Part shown: positions 17,075 through 29,255 of the stretch, in pieces
How the letters are laid out: each line of letters starts with the position of its first letter
How positions within the stretch are numbered: the first letter of the stretch is position 1
Source of the DNA: Beggiatoa leptomitoformis
GTDB taxonomy: Bacteria; Pseudomonadota; Gammaproteobacteria; Beggiatoales; Beggiatoaceae
Assembly: GCF_001305575.3 (NCBI RefSeq)
Contig: NZ_CP012373.2
Location: forward strand, 1,302,001-1,366,000
Direction of reading: 5' to 3'
Length of the DNA: 64,000 bases
Notes under the pieces: generated by a model
Seen by the model: the letters and a program-made list of their open reading frames with translations, nothing else
What the model was told of the DNA's origin: nothing
Database searches by the model: none
Translations under genes and position numbers: made by a program

Positions 17075-17351
17075 AACATAAAAATTAAATAAACCACTTG
17101 CAACCGTTGCACGGATGCCACAGCAAGGTATTGTCTGTCTCCACTAAAAACTAAATCCTATTTGAATCAACATTTTTAGGCATAATAGTATTAATATTCT
17201 CGTTATTATCATTTTAAATACCCGTATCATTCTGATTCAAATATTTTATCTTTAGCCTTTAGCTAAACAGGCATAGATATTTTGCGTGACAAGCAATATG
17301 TATGAAACAATGACAACAAGACAAAAACAAACATATTTACACGGAGATTGT

Positions 17352-19391
17352 ATGGATAATCCTTTATTAAACTACGAAACATTACCAAAATTTTCCCAGA
17401 TAAAACCAGAACATGTTGAACCCGCATTAACCAACGTGTTAAACCGCAATCTGGCAGACATTCAACACCTATTAGATACCGCCAAGCCTTACACATGGGA
17501 CAGTTTAATTGCCCCCTTGAATGAATTAAACGACCGCTTAAATAAAACATGGTCGCCCGTAGGACATTTAAACAGCGTGTTAGATTCCGAAGCCTTGCGC
17601 AAAGTTTATAATGAATGCCTACCAAAACTTTCATTGTATAGCTCTGAAATTGGACAAAATAAGACCTTATACGAAGCGTATAAATCCATTGCAGACAGTG
17701 CCGAATTCGCCAAACTAGAACCCGCACAACAAAAAGTCATCACCAACGAATTACGTGATTTTCGCTTATCTGGTATTCACTTACCGCCAGAACAACAAGC
17801 CCGTTGTAAAGACATACGTCAACAACTATCGCAACTAAACGCCAAGTTTTCCCAAAATTTACTTGATGCAACCCATGCGTGGAAAAAACAGATTACCGAT
17901 GAAAACGTATTGGCTGGTTTACCCGATTCGTTAAAATCCCTTGCGCGCCAAAATGCGGAACAAGCAAATTTAGACGGTTGGCTATTAACCCTAGATTTAC
18001 CCTGCTATATGCCCGTAATGAATTATGCGGATAACCGTGAATTGCGCCATGAAATGTATGTTGCTTACGTAACCCGAGCTTCTGCTAACAGTGAATTTTC
18101 CGCACAATTTGATAATACGACATTAATCGACGAAATTTTAGCCTTACGTCACGAATTAGCGCAGTTATTAGGCTTTCATACCTATACAGAACAATCTTTA
18201 TTTAACAATCGTATGGCTAAAACGCCAAAGCAGGTTATTGACTTTATTTATGATTTAGCCTACCGCTCACGCCCTTTAGCCGAAGGTGAACTGGCTGAAT
18301 TACGTGCGTTTACTGCCGCACAATACAAAATGCCTACGCTAGAAATGTGGGATATCCCCTATTACTCAGAAAAATTGCGTCATTTGCGTTATGAACTGTC
18401 ACAAGAAACCTTACGCCCCTATTTTCCCCTACCCAACGTGTTACAAGGCTTGTTTCAAGTCGTAAAACGGCTATTTGGATTAGATATTCAAACAAAAGCG
18501 GACGTAGATACATGGCATCCTAACGTACAGTTTTTTGAAATTTTTGACAGTGCCAATGAACTGCGTGGACAATTCTATTTAGACCCCTACGCCCGTCAAG
18601 GTAAACGCGGTGGTGCATGGATGGATGAATGTATTGCGCGGAAACGCCTAGTTTCTGGTGTACAAACCCCCGTTGCACATTTAGTTTGCAACTTTCCACC
18701 CCCTGTTGGAGATAATCCTTCTTTATTAACCCATAACGATGTTTTAACGCTATTTCACGAGTTTGGACATGGTTTGCATCACATGCTTACCAAAGTAGAT
18801 TACTCGCCCGTGTCAGGCATTAATGGGGTGTCATGGGATGCAGTAGAACTACCCAGCCAATTATTAGAAAACTGGTGTTGGGAACGTGAGGCATTGGATT
18901 TATTTGCGTCGCATTACCAAACAGGAGAAAAATTGCCCAGTGATTTGTTGGATAAAATGCTCGCTGCGAAGAATTTTCAAGCGGGTTTATTTATGCTACG
19001 TCAACTAGAATTTTCTTTATTTGACTTGCGTATTCATACGGATTACACCGCAGAAATGAATGTACAAGCAACCTTAGACGCAGTACGTCAACAAATTGCC
19101 GTCTTAGTTCCGCCTGCTTTTAACCGCTTTCAAAATAGTTTTTCACATATTTTCGCGGGCGGTTATGCAGCGGGTTATTACAGTTATAAATGGGCAGAAG
19201 TGTTATCAGCCGATGTATTTTCTAAATTTGAAGAAAACGGCATTTTTGACCGTAAAACAGGCGAAGCCTTTTTACACAGTGTGTTAGAACGTGGTGGTTC
19301 TCAAGACGCGATGACATTATTTGTCGAATTTCGTGGCAGACAGCCAAAAATTGAGCCACTATTAAAACAGTGTGGATTATTAGCTGCTTAA
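17352..19391 (+). CDS. prlC: Oligopeptidase A, M3 zinc metallopeptidase
   Basis: 679 residues, the same length as E. coli oligopeptidase A. The start ATG at 17352 has ggag six bases upstream and opens with MDNPLLNYETLPKFSQIKPE, which matches the family N-terminus; a GTG at 17286 would add an unconserved stretch. The zinc site is HEFGH in LFHEFGHGLHHML near residue 468, with the third ligand in the downstream ELPSQLLENW region. The enzyme is cytoplasmic, degrading signal peptides and oligopeptides. A hairpin at 19418-19450 follows the stop. Confidence 0.93.
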   Translation: MDNPLLNYETLPKFSQIKPEHVEPALTNVLNRNLADIQHLLDTAKPYTWDSLIAPLNELNDRLNKTWSPVGHLNSVLDSEALRKVYNECLPKLSLYSSEIGQNKTLYEAYKSIADSAEFAKLEPAQQKVITNELRDFRLSGIHLPPEQQARCKDIRQQLSQLNAKFSQNLLDATHAWKKQITDENVLAGLPDSLKSLARQNAEQANLDGWLLTLDLPCYMPVMNYADNRELRHEMYVAYVTRASANSEFSAQFDNTTLIDEILALRHELAQLLGFHTYTEQSLFNNRMAKTPKQVIDFIYDLAYRSRPLAEGELAELRAFTAAQYKMPTLEMWDIPYYSEKLRHLRYELSQETLRPYFPLPNVLQGLFQVVKRLFGLDIQTKADVDTWHPNVQFFEIFDSANELRGQFYLDPYARQGKRGGAWMDECIARKRLVSGVQTPVAHLVCNFPPPVGDNPSLLTHNDVLTLFHEFGHGLHHMLTKVDYSPVSGINGVSWDAVELPSQLLENWCWEREALDLFASHYQTGEKLPSDLLDKMLAAKNFQAGLFMLRQLEFSLFDLRIHTDYTAEMNVQATLDAVRQQIAVLVPPAFNRFQNSFSHIFAGGYAAGYYSYKWAEVLSADVFSKFEENGIFDRKTGEAFLHSVLERGGSQDAMTLFVEFRGRQPKIEPLLKQCGLLAA

Positions 19392-19417
19392 GCCCTTAGA
19401 TAGCTAACAAAAACAAC

Positions 19418-19450
19418 ACGGATACCATCACGTTGAATGATGATATCCGT
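19418..19450. repeat. GGATA-type palindromic element, copy 1
   Basis: The 29-base core GGATACC...ATATCC (19420-19448) has arms ACGGATA and TATCCGT around an inner ATCA/TGAT stem. It has the same length and layout as the element at 47188-47216 and shares ends with a longer one at 24083-24120. It lies between the convergent prlC and TerB-like genes and is followed by TTTT on the + strand, so it may terminate prlC transcripts. Confidence 0.6.
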
Positions 19451-19587
19451 TTTCAAGCCAGTTTGAATCAAAACTGTCAGAATACGCAAAATTCACAGAA
19501 TTTGAAGACAAAAGTGAGGGCGACAATAACGCTTTTGCGTTTTAAAACGTTACAAAATACCTTATCCTCGCATTATTAACACCATTT

Positions 19588-20148
19588 TTATCCAGCAAAT
19601 TCAGGGCTTAATAAAAGTAACTCATTTTCATTAGGAATGACATTTGAAGGGATTTTGCAATCTTTACAAATTTTTTGAATGTATTCCGCTTCTTCCTTAT
19701 CAAAAGAACCATCTGCATTTGCTAAATTTTTCATTAGCCAAGCAAAACCAATGGCTTCTTCCTGAGAAATAAATAAATCAGAAAATGAAACCAATGCACG
19801 TAATCGCTCTAAAACCACTGAAAACGAAGCGGGTGGCGGTTCATCCAAATCTAACGCAAGAGCAACTTTTACATCAGCCGCTAACTCTTTACAATTCATA
19901 ATATAACGATAAATAAAAACCCGTTCCACATCCGAAAAATTACCATCACGACAAGCCAACACTTTTAAAATGGCTATTTTTCTGATAATACGGTCTTGTG
20001 TCGCAAGGTCTGCCCCGCCTAAACGTTCTTCTAACTTATCTAACGTTCTAGCCGTTGTATATTTATATATCAATGCCATGACCGCTGCCCCAACAGCAAG
20101 ACCACCAAGACCTGATATAAGGTTACCAAATCCTAAAAAACCAAACAT
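19588..20148 (-). CDS. TerB-like protein with N-terminal membrane segment
   Basis: 186 residues. A Gly/Phe-rich hydrophobic stretch (residues about 5-28) may anchor it in the inner membrane. The remainder is helical, with two acidic loops of the TerB/DjlA type: ACRDGNFSDVER (about 70-81) and ANADGSFDKEEAEYI (about 145-160). TerB-family domains bind divalent metal and occur in tellurite-resistance and envelope-stress proteins; the cellular role here is unknown. No other ter gene is near. It is convergent with prlC and divergent from the Gld-like ABC operon. Confidence 0.7.
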   Translation of the reverse strand: MFGFLGFGNLISGLGGLAVGAAVMALIYKYTTARTLDKLEERLGGADLATQDRIIRKIAILKVLACRDGNFSDVERVFIYRYIMNCKELAADVKVALALDLDEPPPASFSVVLERLRALVSFSDLFISQEEAIGFAWLMKNLANADGSFDKEEAEYIQKICKDCKIPSNVIPNENELLLLSPEFAG

Positions 20149-20441
20149 ACTCGTACCCCCTAATTCACAATTAAAACACTGATTTCTTAATTAAAGGCAA
20201 TATCATATACGATTTTTATCTTTTGTTGTTGTATGAAATACCATAATTTACAGATTAAGAAAATTTAATAGCGAATCTAAGACCTTAAAACTAAACCTCT
20301 ATTCTTTTCCATGTAATTTCCCGCTATACGTTAGTTGCTTGAATTCATATAGCCTACCCCTACTAAACAACGCGACTTAGTTGTTGTTTTGGTCGTTTTT
20401 TCCCTTTAGTTTTATAAAAAATTCAAAGAGATAACTACACA

Positions 20442-21398
20442 ATGGAAACAATCGTAGATATTCAACATCTAACGAAACATTTCGGCACGTTTACCGCCGT
20501 CGATGATATTTCGTTTCAAGTGAAGCGTGGGGAGGTATTAGGGTTTTTAGGTCCTAATGGTGCGGGTAAATCCACCACGATGAAAATGATTACAGGTTTT
20601 TTAACCCCAAGTGCAGGCACAGTGCTAGTTGCGGGCGACGATATTTTAAAAAAGCCCCTCGCAGTTAAACGGCGAATTGGTTATCTACCTGAAGGTGCGC
20701 CCGCTTATCCCGATATGACTCCCCTAGATTTTCTCAATTTTATTGCAGATATTCGCGGGCTTAAAGGCGAAAAGAAACGCAATCGGATTGATGAAACCAT
20801 TGCACGGGTAAATTTAGACGGCGTGTTACATCAAACCATCGATACCCTTTCTAAAGGGTTTAAACGTCGTGTTGGATTAGCCCAAGCGATTTTACATGAC
20901 CCAGAAGTCTTGATTTTAGACGAACCCACTGACGGATTAGACCCCAATCAGAAACATGAAGTACGGGGGCTAATTAAAGCGATGGCACAAGAAAAAGTCA
21001 TTATTCTTTCCACCCATATTTTAGAAGAAGTGGATGCCGTGTGCAGTCGAGCGGTGATTATTGCACGCGGTAAAATTCTGGCTGATGGCGTGCCTGAAGC
21101 ATTAGAAGCGAAATCCCGTTATCACAATGCAATAACCCTAACTTTGCAAAAAAATCAATTACAAGCGGACACTGTGCGCAATCTATTATTGAGCATCGCC
21201 ACCGTAAAAACCCTAGAACCCCTTGCGGAAACCGACAGCGTTTTAAGCTACCAACTGTTTCCTAAAGACAATCAAACTATTCTTGCCGATGTAAGCCATA
21301 AAGTCCGTGAACAACAATGGATTGTGGAAGAAATGCACGCAGAAAAAGGGCGATTAGACGAAGTATTCCGCCAAATCACCACCGTTACGAATCAATAG
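20442..21398 (+). CDS. ABC transporter ATPase, GldA-like
   Basis: 318 residues. Walker A GPNGAGKST (about 39-47), signature LSKGFKRRVGLAQAIL (about 140-155), Walker B VLILDEPTDGLDPNQ and the H-loop STHILEEVDAV are all intact, so this is an active ATPase. The C-terminal extension (about 225-318) is typical of the Gld/Nos-type export ATPases. It is the first gene of a tight operon (9 and 13 bases to the next genes) with a membrane permease and a GldG-like auxiliary protein. In Bacteroidetes the GldAFG complex is needed for gliding; in gammaproteobacteria the same set exists with unknown cargo. A link to gliding is only speculation here. Confidence 0.9.
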   Translation: METIVDIQHLTKHFGTFTAVDDISFQVKRGEVLGFLGPNGAGKSTTMKMITGFLTPSAGTVLVAGDDILKKPLAVKRRIGYLPEGAPAYPDMTPLDFLNFIADIRGLKGEKKRNRIDETIARVNLDGVLHQTIDTLSKGFKRRVGLAQAILHDPEVLILDEPTDGLDPNQKHEVRGLIKAMAQEKVIILSTHILEEVDAVCSRAVIIARGKILADGVPEALEAKSRYHNAITLTLQKNQLQADTVRNLLLSIATVKTLEPLAETDSVLSYQLFPKDNQTILADVSHKVREQQWIVEEMHAEKGRLDEVFRQITTVTNQ

Positions 21399-21407
21399 GA
21401 GGCTTGC

Positions 21408-22145
21408 ATGTTATCTACTTTGCAGGTGGTCTTTAAACGCGAATTTAACAGCTATTTTGCGACACCCATTGCGTATATTTTTATCATCATATTCTTATTT
21501 TTAAGTGGTGTTTTCACCTTCTATCTGGGCAATTTTTTTGCACGTGGACAAGCCGATTTACAACCCTTTTTCATGTTTCATCCTTGGTTGTATTTATTTC
21601 TTATTCCAGCACTTGCCATGCGTTTATGGGCAGAAGAACGCAAAAGTGGCAATATTGAATTATTGCTAACATTACCAATCACAATTACCGAAGCAGTGTT
21701 AGGAAAATTCTTTGCAGCATGGGCATTTACGGGAATTACCCTGTGCTTAACTTTTCCATTTTGGCTGACGGTTAATTACTTAGGTAGCCCCGATAATGGT
21801 GTAATTCTCGCCAGTTATTTCGGCAGTTTTTTAATGGCAGGGGCATTTTTAGCCATTGGCTCTTGTATGTCTGCTTTAACTAAAAATCAAGTGGTTGCGT
21901 TTATTCTAACCGCTGTTGTCTGCTTAGCCTTCATACTCAGTGGTTTTCCAATGGTATTAGATTTCTTTAATGGTTGGGCACCACAGATTATTGTTGAAAC
22001 CATTAGCGCGTTTAGCTTTCTCACCCATTTTGACACAATTAGTAAAGGCATCGTTGATATTAGAGGCTTGATTTATTTCAGTTCTTTAATCGTGTTTTGG
22101 TTGTTTGCTACCGCAACCTTAATTGAAATGAAAAAAGCAGACTAG
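21408..22145 (+). CDS. ABC transporter permease, GldF-like
   Basis: 245 residues with six predicted membrane helices and the ABC-2 permease signature AERKSGNIELLLTLPIT at about 79-95. Start ATG has ggagg ten bases upstream. It pairs with the preceding ATPase and the following GldG-like protein. Confidence 0.88.
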   Translation: MLSTLQVVFKREFNSYFATPIAYIFIIIFLFLSGVFTFYLGNFFARGQADLQPFFMFHPWLYLFLIPALAMRLWAEERKSGNIELLLTLPITITEAVLGKFFAAWAFTGITLCLTFPFWLTVNYLGSPDNGVILASYFGSFLMAGAFLAIGSCMSALTKNQVVAFILTAVVCLAFILSGFPMVLDFFNGWAPQIIVETISAFSFLTHFDTISKGIVDIRGLIYFSSLIVFWLFATATLIEMKKAD

Positions 22146-22158
22146 GAGTCTATACACA

Positions 22159-24081
22159 ATGAACAAACTCTTAACCACGACGGGTTTATTGCTGGGTGTC
22201 GCCCTATTAATTGCGGTAAATATCACCAGCAATACCGCTTTAAAATCTGCCCGTTTAGATTTAACCGCAAATCAGCTATATACACTGTCACAAGGCTCTA
22301 AAAACATTATTAATAGTTTGCAAGAACCGATTACATTACGTTTTTATATTTCGCAAAAGTTAGCCACAAATTTACCCAGTTTAAACAGCTACACCATACG
22401 GGTAAAAGAGTTGCTAGAAGAATACCAACGCTTATCCTTGGGCAAAATTAACCTACAAGTCATAGACCCAGAGCCGTTTACTGAAGAAGAAGACCGCGCT
22501 GTTGGCTATGGTTTACAAGGCGTTCCTGTTTCTGAAGAATCCTTATTTTACTTCGGATTAGTGGGAACGAATTCCATTGGAACAGAAGAGCTTATCAGCT
22601 TTTTCCAACCCAATCGGGCGGAATTATTAGAATATGATTTAACCCAATTGGTTTATCGATTAGCCAATCCAAAACAGAAAGTAGTCGGATTTATGAGCAG
22701 TTTACCCATGCAAGGCAGTCGGATGCCCGCATTTTTACAACGCGGCGGGGCTGAACCATGGGCAGTTTATGAACAATTAAGTAAATTATTCGAAGTCCGT
22801 TCATTAGCAATGGATGTCGACAGCATTCCTGCGGATGTTGACGTGTTAATGCTCGTGCATCCTAAAGCATTAAGTGATGCAACCTTATACGCATTAGACC
22901 AATTTGTCTTACGTGGCGGGCGGTTATTAGCGTTTGTCGACCCCTACTCAGAAGTCGAAGCTCCCCAAAATGACCCAAATAACCCAATGGCTGCGATGCA
23001 ACAATCACGTAGCTCCAATTTACCCCGCTTATTTGATAAATGGGGCGTGGAACTGGTTGACGGCAAAGTCGTGGGCGATTTAAATCTTGCGAAAAAAGTA
23101 CAAGCCTCACGTGGCGGTCGTCCGATTGTCATCGACTACCCTGTGTGGATTGACTTAAACACCCCTAATTTCAATAAAGACGATGTCATTACAGCAAAAT
23201 CGGATATGATTACCTTCGCCTCGGCAGGGATTTTAAAGAAAAAAGAAGGGGCAGAAACCCAATTTATTCCCCTGATTGAAACCAGTGATAAAGCCATGCA
23301 AATTGAGGCGACACAATTAATGTTTATGTCCGACCCGACTAGCTTGGTACAAAACTTTAAACCTGAAGGACAATTTACCCTTGCAGCCCGCATTACAGGC
23401 AAAGTAAAAACCGCTTTCCCCGATGGCAAGCCTAAAGTAGAAAAAAACCCTACAGAGGACACGCACGAAGAAACCGCAAAACCTGAAGAAAAACCCACAG
23501 AACAGCTAACCGAATCAAAAGAGTCGATTAATGTTATTGTTGTCGCAGACACCGATTTATTAGACGACAGAATGTGGGTACAAATACAAAGCTTTTTAGG
23601 TCAAAAAGTTGCTATGCCACTTGCTGCAAATGGCTCACTGGTTACAAACGCACTGGATAATTTATCTGGCAGTAACGACTTAATCAGCGTTCGCAATCGC
23701 GGCAGCTTTGCCCGCCCATTCACCCGTGTAGAAGCCCTAAAACAAGAAGCAGAAGCACAATTCTCACAAAAAGCGAAGGAATTACAAGCGCAATTAGAGG
23801 ATACAGAAGGACAATTGCGAAAGTTACAAAACCAACGCCAAGATGGGAATAAATTAGTCTTGACGACGGAACAACAGCAAGAAGTGGAACGTTTCCGTGC
23901 GGAAAAAGTAAAAATTCGTAAAGAATTACGTGATGTACAACACGAATTGCAGAAAAACATTGAAGGCTTAGAAGCAGGTATCAAGTTTATCAATATCGCC
24001 TTAGTGCCTTTCTTTGTTGGTTTTGCAGGGATTTTCTTTGGCGCGTATCGCTTACGCCGTCGGCAACAGCTTAAACGGTAA
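22159..24081 (+). CDS. GldG-like ABC auxiliary protein
   Basis: 640 residues. A signal-anchor helix (about 5-25) is followed by the extracytoplasmic ABC_transp_aux domain: LDLTANQLYTLSQGS, LQEPITLRFYIS, and the later VDVLMLVHPKALSDATLYAL and RGGRLLAFVDPYSE. A variable acidic, Glu/Lys/Pro-rich linker lies near 410-455. A coiled coil (about 540-610, KELQAQLEDTEGQLRKL) precedes a C-terminal transmembrane helix (about 612-632). It is thought to act with GldA/GldF at the periplasmic face; its cargo is unknown. Confidence 0.85.
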   Translation: MNKLLTTTGLLLGVALLIAVNITSNTALKSARLDLTANQLYTLSQGSKNIINSLQEPITLRFYISQKLATNLPSLNSYTIRVKELLEEYQRLSLGKINLQVIDPEPFTEEEDRAVGYGLQGVPVSEESLFYFGLVGTNSIGTEELISFFQPNRAELLEYDLTQLVYRLANPKQKVVGFMSSLPMQGSRMPAFLQRGGAEPWAVYEQLSKLFEVRSLAMDVDSIPADVDVLMLVHPKALSDATLYALDQFVLRGGRLLAFVDPYSEVEAPQNDPNNPMAAMQQSRSSNLPRLFDKWGVELVDGKVVGDLNLAKKVQASRGGRPIVIDYPVWIDLNTPNFNKDDVITAKSDMITFASAGILKKKEGAETQFIPLIETSDKAMQIEATQLMFMSDPTSLVQNFKPEGQFTLAARITGKVKTAFPDGKPKVEKNPTEDTHEETAKPEEKPTEQLTESKESINVIVVADTDLLDDRMWVQIQSFLGQKVAMPLAANGSLVTNALDNLSGSNDLISVRNRGSFARPFTRVEALKQEAEAQFSQKAKELQAQLEDTEGQLRKLQNQRQDGNKLVLTTEQQQEVERFRAEKVKIRKELRDVQHELQKNIEGLEAGIKFINIALVPFFVGFAGIFFGAYRLRRRQQLKR

Positions 24082-24120
24082 TGGATAGTATCAGGATTTG
24101 CAAAAATCCTGATTCATATC
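24082..24120. repeat. GGATA-type palindromic element, copy 2, inside the Gld-like operon
   Basis: A 10-bp perfect stem ATCAGGATTT/AAATCCTGAT (24090-24099 with 24104-24113) is bracketed by GGATA and ATATC, as in the elements at 19420 and 47188. It lies in the 84-base gap between the GldG-like gene and the DUF4340 gene. As it is followed by no T-run, it is more likely an mRNA-processing or attenuating element than a full terminator. Confidence 0.55.
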
Positions 24121-24165
24121 ACTGTTAAAGAGAAACGCTTCACCCTCTTTTTAAGGATTTTTTCA

Positions 24166-25338
24166 ATGAATATAAAAAGTTTAAGTATTCTAGCAATACT
24201 GACCATTCTGGCAATTTTTTTCGCGGTACAACTGACACAAAAACCGCAATCGCCCACAACAGCGACAAATCCCATCACTATTTTTCCTAACTTAATGTCT
24301 GTTATTAACGAAGTTAGTGAAATTGATGTAAAAGCGGCTGACCAAACCACAACCCTCAGTCGCTCCACTGACGGCTTATGGGGCTTAAAAGAGAAAAGTA
24401 ATTATCCCGCTGATTTAACAAAAGTTCGTAATATATTAATGGGATTTAGCAACTTAAAAGTGTTGGAAGCTAAAACCAGTAATCCTGAATGGTACGAAAA
24501 AATTGGGGTAGAAGATGTTAGTACACCATCAGCGAAATCAACCTTGATTACCTTAAAAAAACCCGACGGTACTGGCGTTGCGAGCCTGATTATTGGCAAT
24601 AACCAACGGGCGAAAGCGGATAGCAGCCAACAAGAAATTTTTGTCCGCAAACCTGAAGATAAACAAAGTTGGTTAGTGCAAGGCTCATTACCTGTGGAAA
24701 AAACGGCATTAGCATGGATTTCTAACGAATTAACCGACATTGCTATGCAACGAATTCAAGCAGTTGACGTGACTCAGCCCAGTGGAAAAACCATTCAAAT
24801 TAGCAAAACCAGTGCAACCGACGAAACCTATAAAGTTGCTGACTTACCTGAAAATGCAAAAGTTAGCCAACCCGATGCCGTTAATCAAATCGCCACAACT
24901 TTATCTAATTTAACATTAGAAGATGTTATCGCAAGTAGCGAATTAAAAGGCGATGAAAAAGCAGGCGTAACCGCTGTTTTTAAAACGTTTGATGGTTTAA
25001 CCGTTACGCTAAAAACGGTAGAAAAAGACAGCAAACAATACGGACAATTCACCATTGCTTTTACTGCACCACAAGTGGCTGAAAAAGTAGAAGATAAAGG
25101 AGAGAATGCAGAAAAAGCGGCGGATAAACCTGACCCCATAAAAGTGACACAGGCAGAAGCAGAAAAACTGCAACAAACGCTCACAGGATGGGCATACGTC
25201 ATTCCAGCCTCCAAAATGGAAGCATTGTTAAAACCGCAAGCGGATTTTATTACCACAGAACCCCCGCAAGCAGCCGCAACAGACGCAATCGGCGAACCTA
25301 GCACGGTAACTACACCGTTATTGCCTCTGTTAAAGTAA
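24166..25338 (+). CDS. DUF4340 protein of the Gld-like ABC operon
   Basis: 390 residues with an N-terminal membrane anchor (about 5-24) and two DUF4340-type beta-rich halves: LSRSTDGLWGLKEKSNYPAD near 65-84 and a second repeat near 215-300. An Ala/Glu/Lys-rich segment (about 305-325) precedes the end. DUF4340 proteins follow gldG-like genes in many proteobacteria and are thought to be extracytoplasmic partners of the ABC complex. An rho-independent terminator follows. Confidence 0.8.
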   Translation: MNIKSLSILAILTILAIFFAVQLTQKPQSPTTATNPITIFPNLMSVINEVSEIDVKAADQTTTLSRSTDGLWGLKEKSNYPADLTKVRNILMGFSNLKVLEAKTSNPEWYEKIGVEDVSTPSAKSTLITLKKPDGTGVASLIIGNNQRAKADSSQQEIFVRKPEDKQSWLVQGSLPVEKTALAWISNELTDIAMQRIQAVDVTQPSGKTIQISKTSATDETYKVADLPENAKVSQPDAVNQIATTLSNLTLEDVIASSELKGDEKAGVTAVFKTFDGLTVTLKTVEKDSKQYGQFTIAFTAPQVAEKVEDKGENAEKAADKPDPIKVTQAEAEKLQQTLTGWAYVIPASKMEALLKPQADFITTEPPQAAATDAIGEPSTVTTPLLPLLK

Positions 25339-28229
<2,891 letters not shown>

Positions 28230-28247
28230 ATTTTACTGTCGGTCTTT

Positions 28248-28263
28248 CCCCCTTAAATGGGGG
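28248..28263 (+). terminator. Weak hairpin downstream of gyrB
   Basis: CCCCC and GGGGG pair around TTAAAT 18 bases after the gyrB stop. No long T-run follows on the + strand; on the opposite strand AAAG follows. It may be a weak terminator or an mRNA-stabilising hairpin. Confidence 0.3.
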
Positions 28264-28320
28264 ATAATCTGATTAATTTTAAGGAAGATAGAAAAATAAC
28301 TTATTAAACAATGAGTAATA

Positions 28321-28480
28321 TTACATATCTATTAGCAAGTTATCCATTAATGTTTTTAAGCGACGTGCGAGTCCGTCTTCACTTTTCAGTAGTTCTTTTA
28401 CAGAACGAATGCGTTCTTCCTCTTTATTACCAACATATTCTTTGAAAAAACTACCATGCGCAAGTGCATTACGAATAGTG
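28321..28480 (-). pseudogene. C-terminal fragment of a gene disrupted by the IS1 element
   Basis: From the left IS1 border the minus strand reads TIRNALAHGSFFKEYVGNKE and about 33 further residues to a stop at 28321, with coherent helical, charged composition. It is most likely the 3' end of the Cas10/Cmr2-like gene whose 5' part lies on the other side of the element (29256-29819). The two pieces together are too short for an intact member of that family, so the middle seems lost. That both come from one gene is inference. Confidence 0.5.
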
Positions 28481-28544
28481 GGTAGTGCTAAAGAGAAAGT
28501 GATATTAAAATAAGAAAACAGAAGAAAGAAGAAGAGTCCCTAAA

Positions 28545-28844
28545 ATGCTAACCTGCCCAAGCTGTAAAGCGACACACATCGTGAAATACGGAAAAACCCG
28601 CACAGGGACACAAAACTACAAATGTCGCGAATGCGGACGACGATTTGTAGAACAACCCACCAAGAAATACATAAGCCAAGAGACGTGGGCACAGGTGGAC
28701 AAGCTATTAAAAGAAAAACTTTCACTGAGAGGAATAGCCCGTGTTACAGGAATCTCAGGCACATGGCTACAACATTATGTCAATGGTTTGTATGCGCAAC
28801 AAAGACTAGAACAAGCCGTTAAAAAAAAGGACAGTTGCGCTTAG
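28545..28844 (+). CDS. insA: IS1 InsA, zinc-finger and HTH part of the transposase
   Basis: 99 residues. CPSC at 4-7 and CREC at 32-35 form the N-terminal zinc ribbon, followed by a helix-turn-helix (LSLRGIARVTGISGTWLQHY). In IS1 InsA alone binds the inverted repeats and represses; the InsAB' fusion made by -1 frameshifting transposes. An A8 run at 28821-28828, just before the InsA stop, is the expected slippery site. Confidence 0.88.
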   Translation: MLTCPSCKATHIVKYGKTRTGTQNYKCRECGRRFVEQPTKKYISQETWAQVDKLLKEKLSLRGIARVTGISGTWLQHYVNGLYAQQRLEQAVKKKDSCA

Positions 28845-29248
28845 AATGCGATGAGATGTGGTCATTTGTTGGGCAGCGTCGCCAGAAAGTGTGGGTATGG
28901 TTAGCGTTGGATAGAGACTCACGAGAGGTTGTCGGGATTGCCTTTGGGAAGCGAGATGTTGAGGGAGCGCAAGCACTCTGGAATTCACTCCCAGCGGTAT
29001 ATCGGCAATGTGCAGTCTGTTACACCGACTTCTGGGAAGCGTACCAGAAAGTTCTTCCGAGTAAACGGCATCAAGCAGTAGGGAAGGAGACGGGGCTGAC
29101 CAATCATATAGAGCGATTTAATAATACGTTAAGACAGCGTGTCAGTCGTTTAGTGAGGAAAACCTTATCTTTCTCCAAGAAAATAGAAAATCACATTGGG
29201 GCTACTATTTTTTTCATTAATGATTATAACAAATCACTGCTTCTTTAG
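28835..29248 (+). CDS. insB: IS1 InsB, DDE catalytic part of the transposase
   Basis: The frame carries the IS1 catalytic residues: D in LECDEMWSFVG, D in CYTDFWEAYQ, and E in TNHIERFNNTLRQR. It is in the -1 frame relative to insA and starts without a good initiation signal, so it is made as a fusion through the A8 slippery run at 28821-28828. About 137 residues belong to this part. The frame is intact, so the element may be active. Confidence 0.85.
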   Translation: MRLECDEMWSFVGQRRQKVWVWLALDRDSREVVGIAFGKRDVEGAQALWNSLPAVYRQCAVCYTDFWEAYQKVLPSKRHQAVGKETGLTNHIERFNNTLRQRVSRLVRKTLSFSKKIENHIGATIFFINDYNKSLLL

Positions 29249-29255
29249 CACTACC

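Larger units (their letters stand above)
28481..29255 (+). mobile_element. IS1-family insertion sequence
   Basis: A 775-base element bounded by imperfect inverted repeats: GGTAGTGCTAAAGAGAAAGT at the left and the complement of GGTAGTGCTAAAGAAGCAGT at the right. It encodes the IS1 pair of overlapping frames InsA and InsB in typical size and order. The 9 bases on either side do not match, so no target duplication is visible; this suggests a deletion next to the element. A decayed relative lies at 30882-31174. Confidence 0.9.

Noticed and set aside
22862-23552. Antisense frames inside the GldG-like gene
   Set aside because: Shadow frames with codon use inverse to the real gene.
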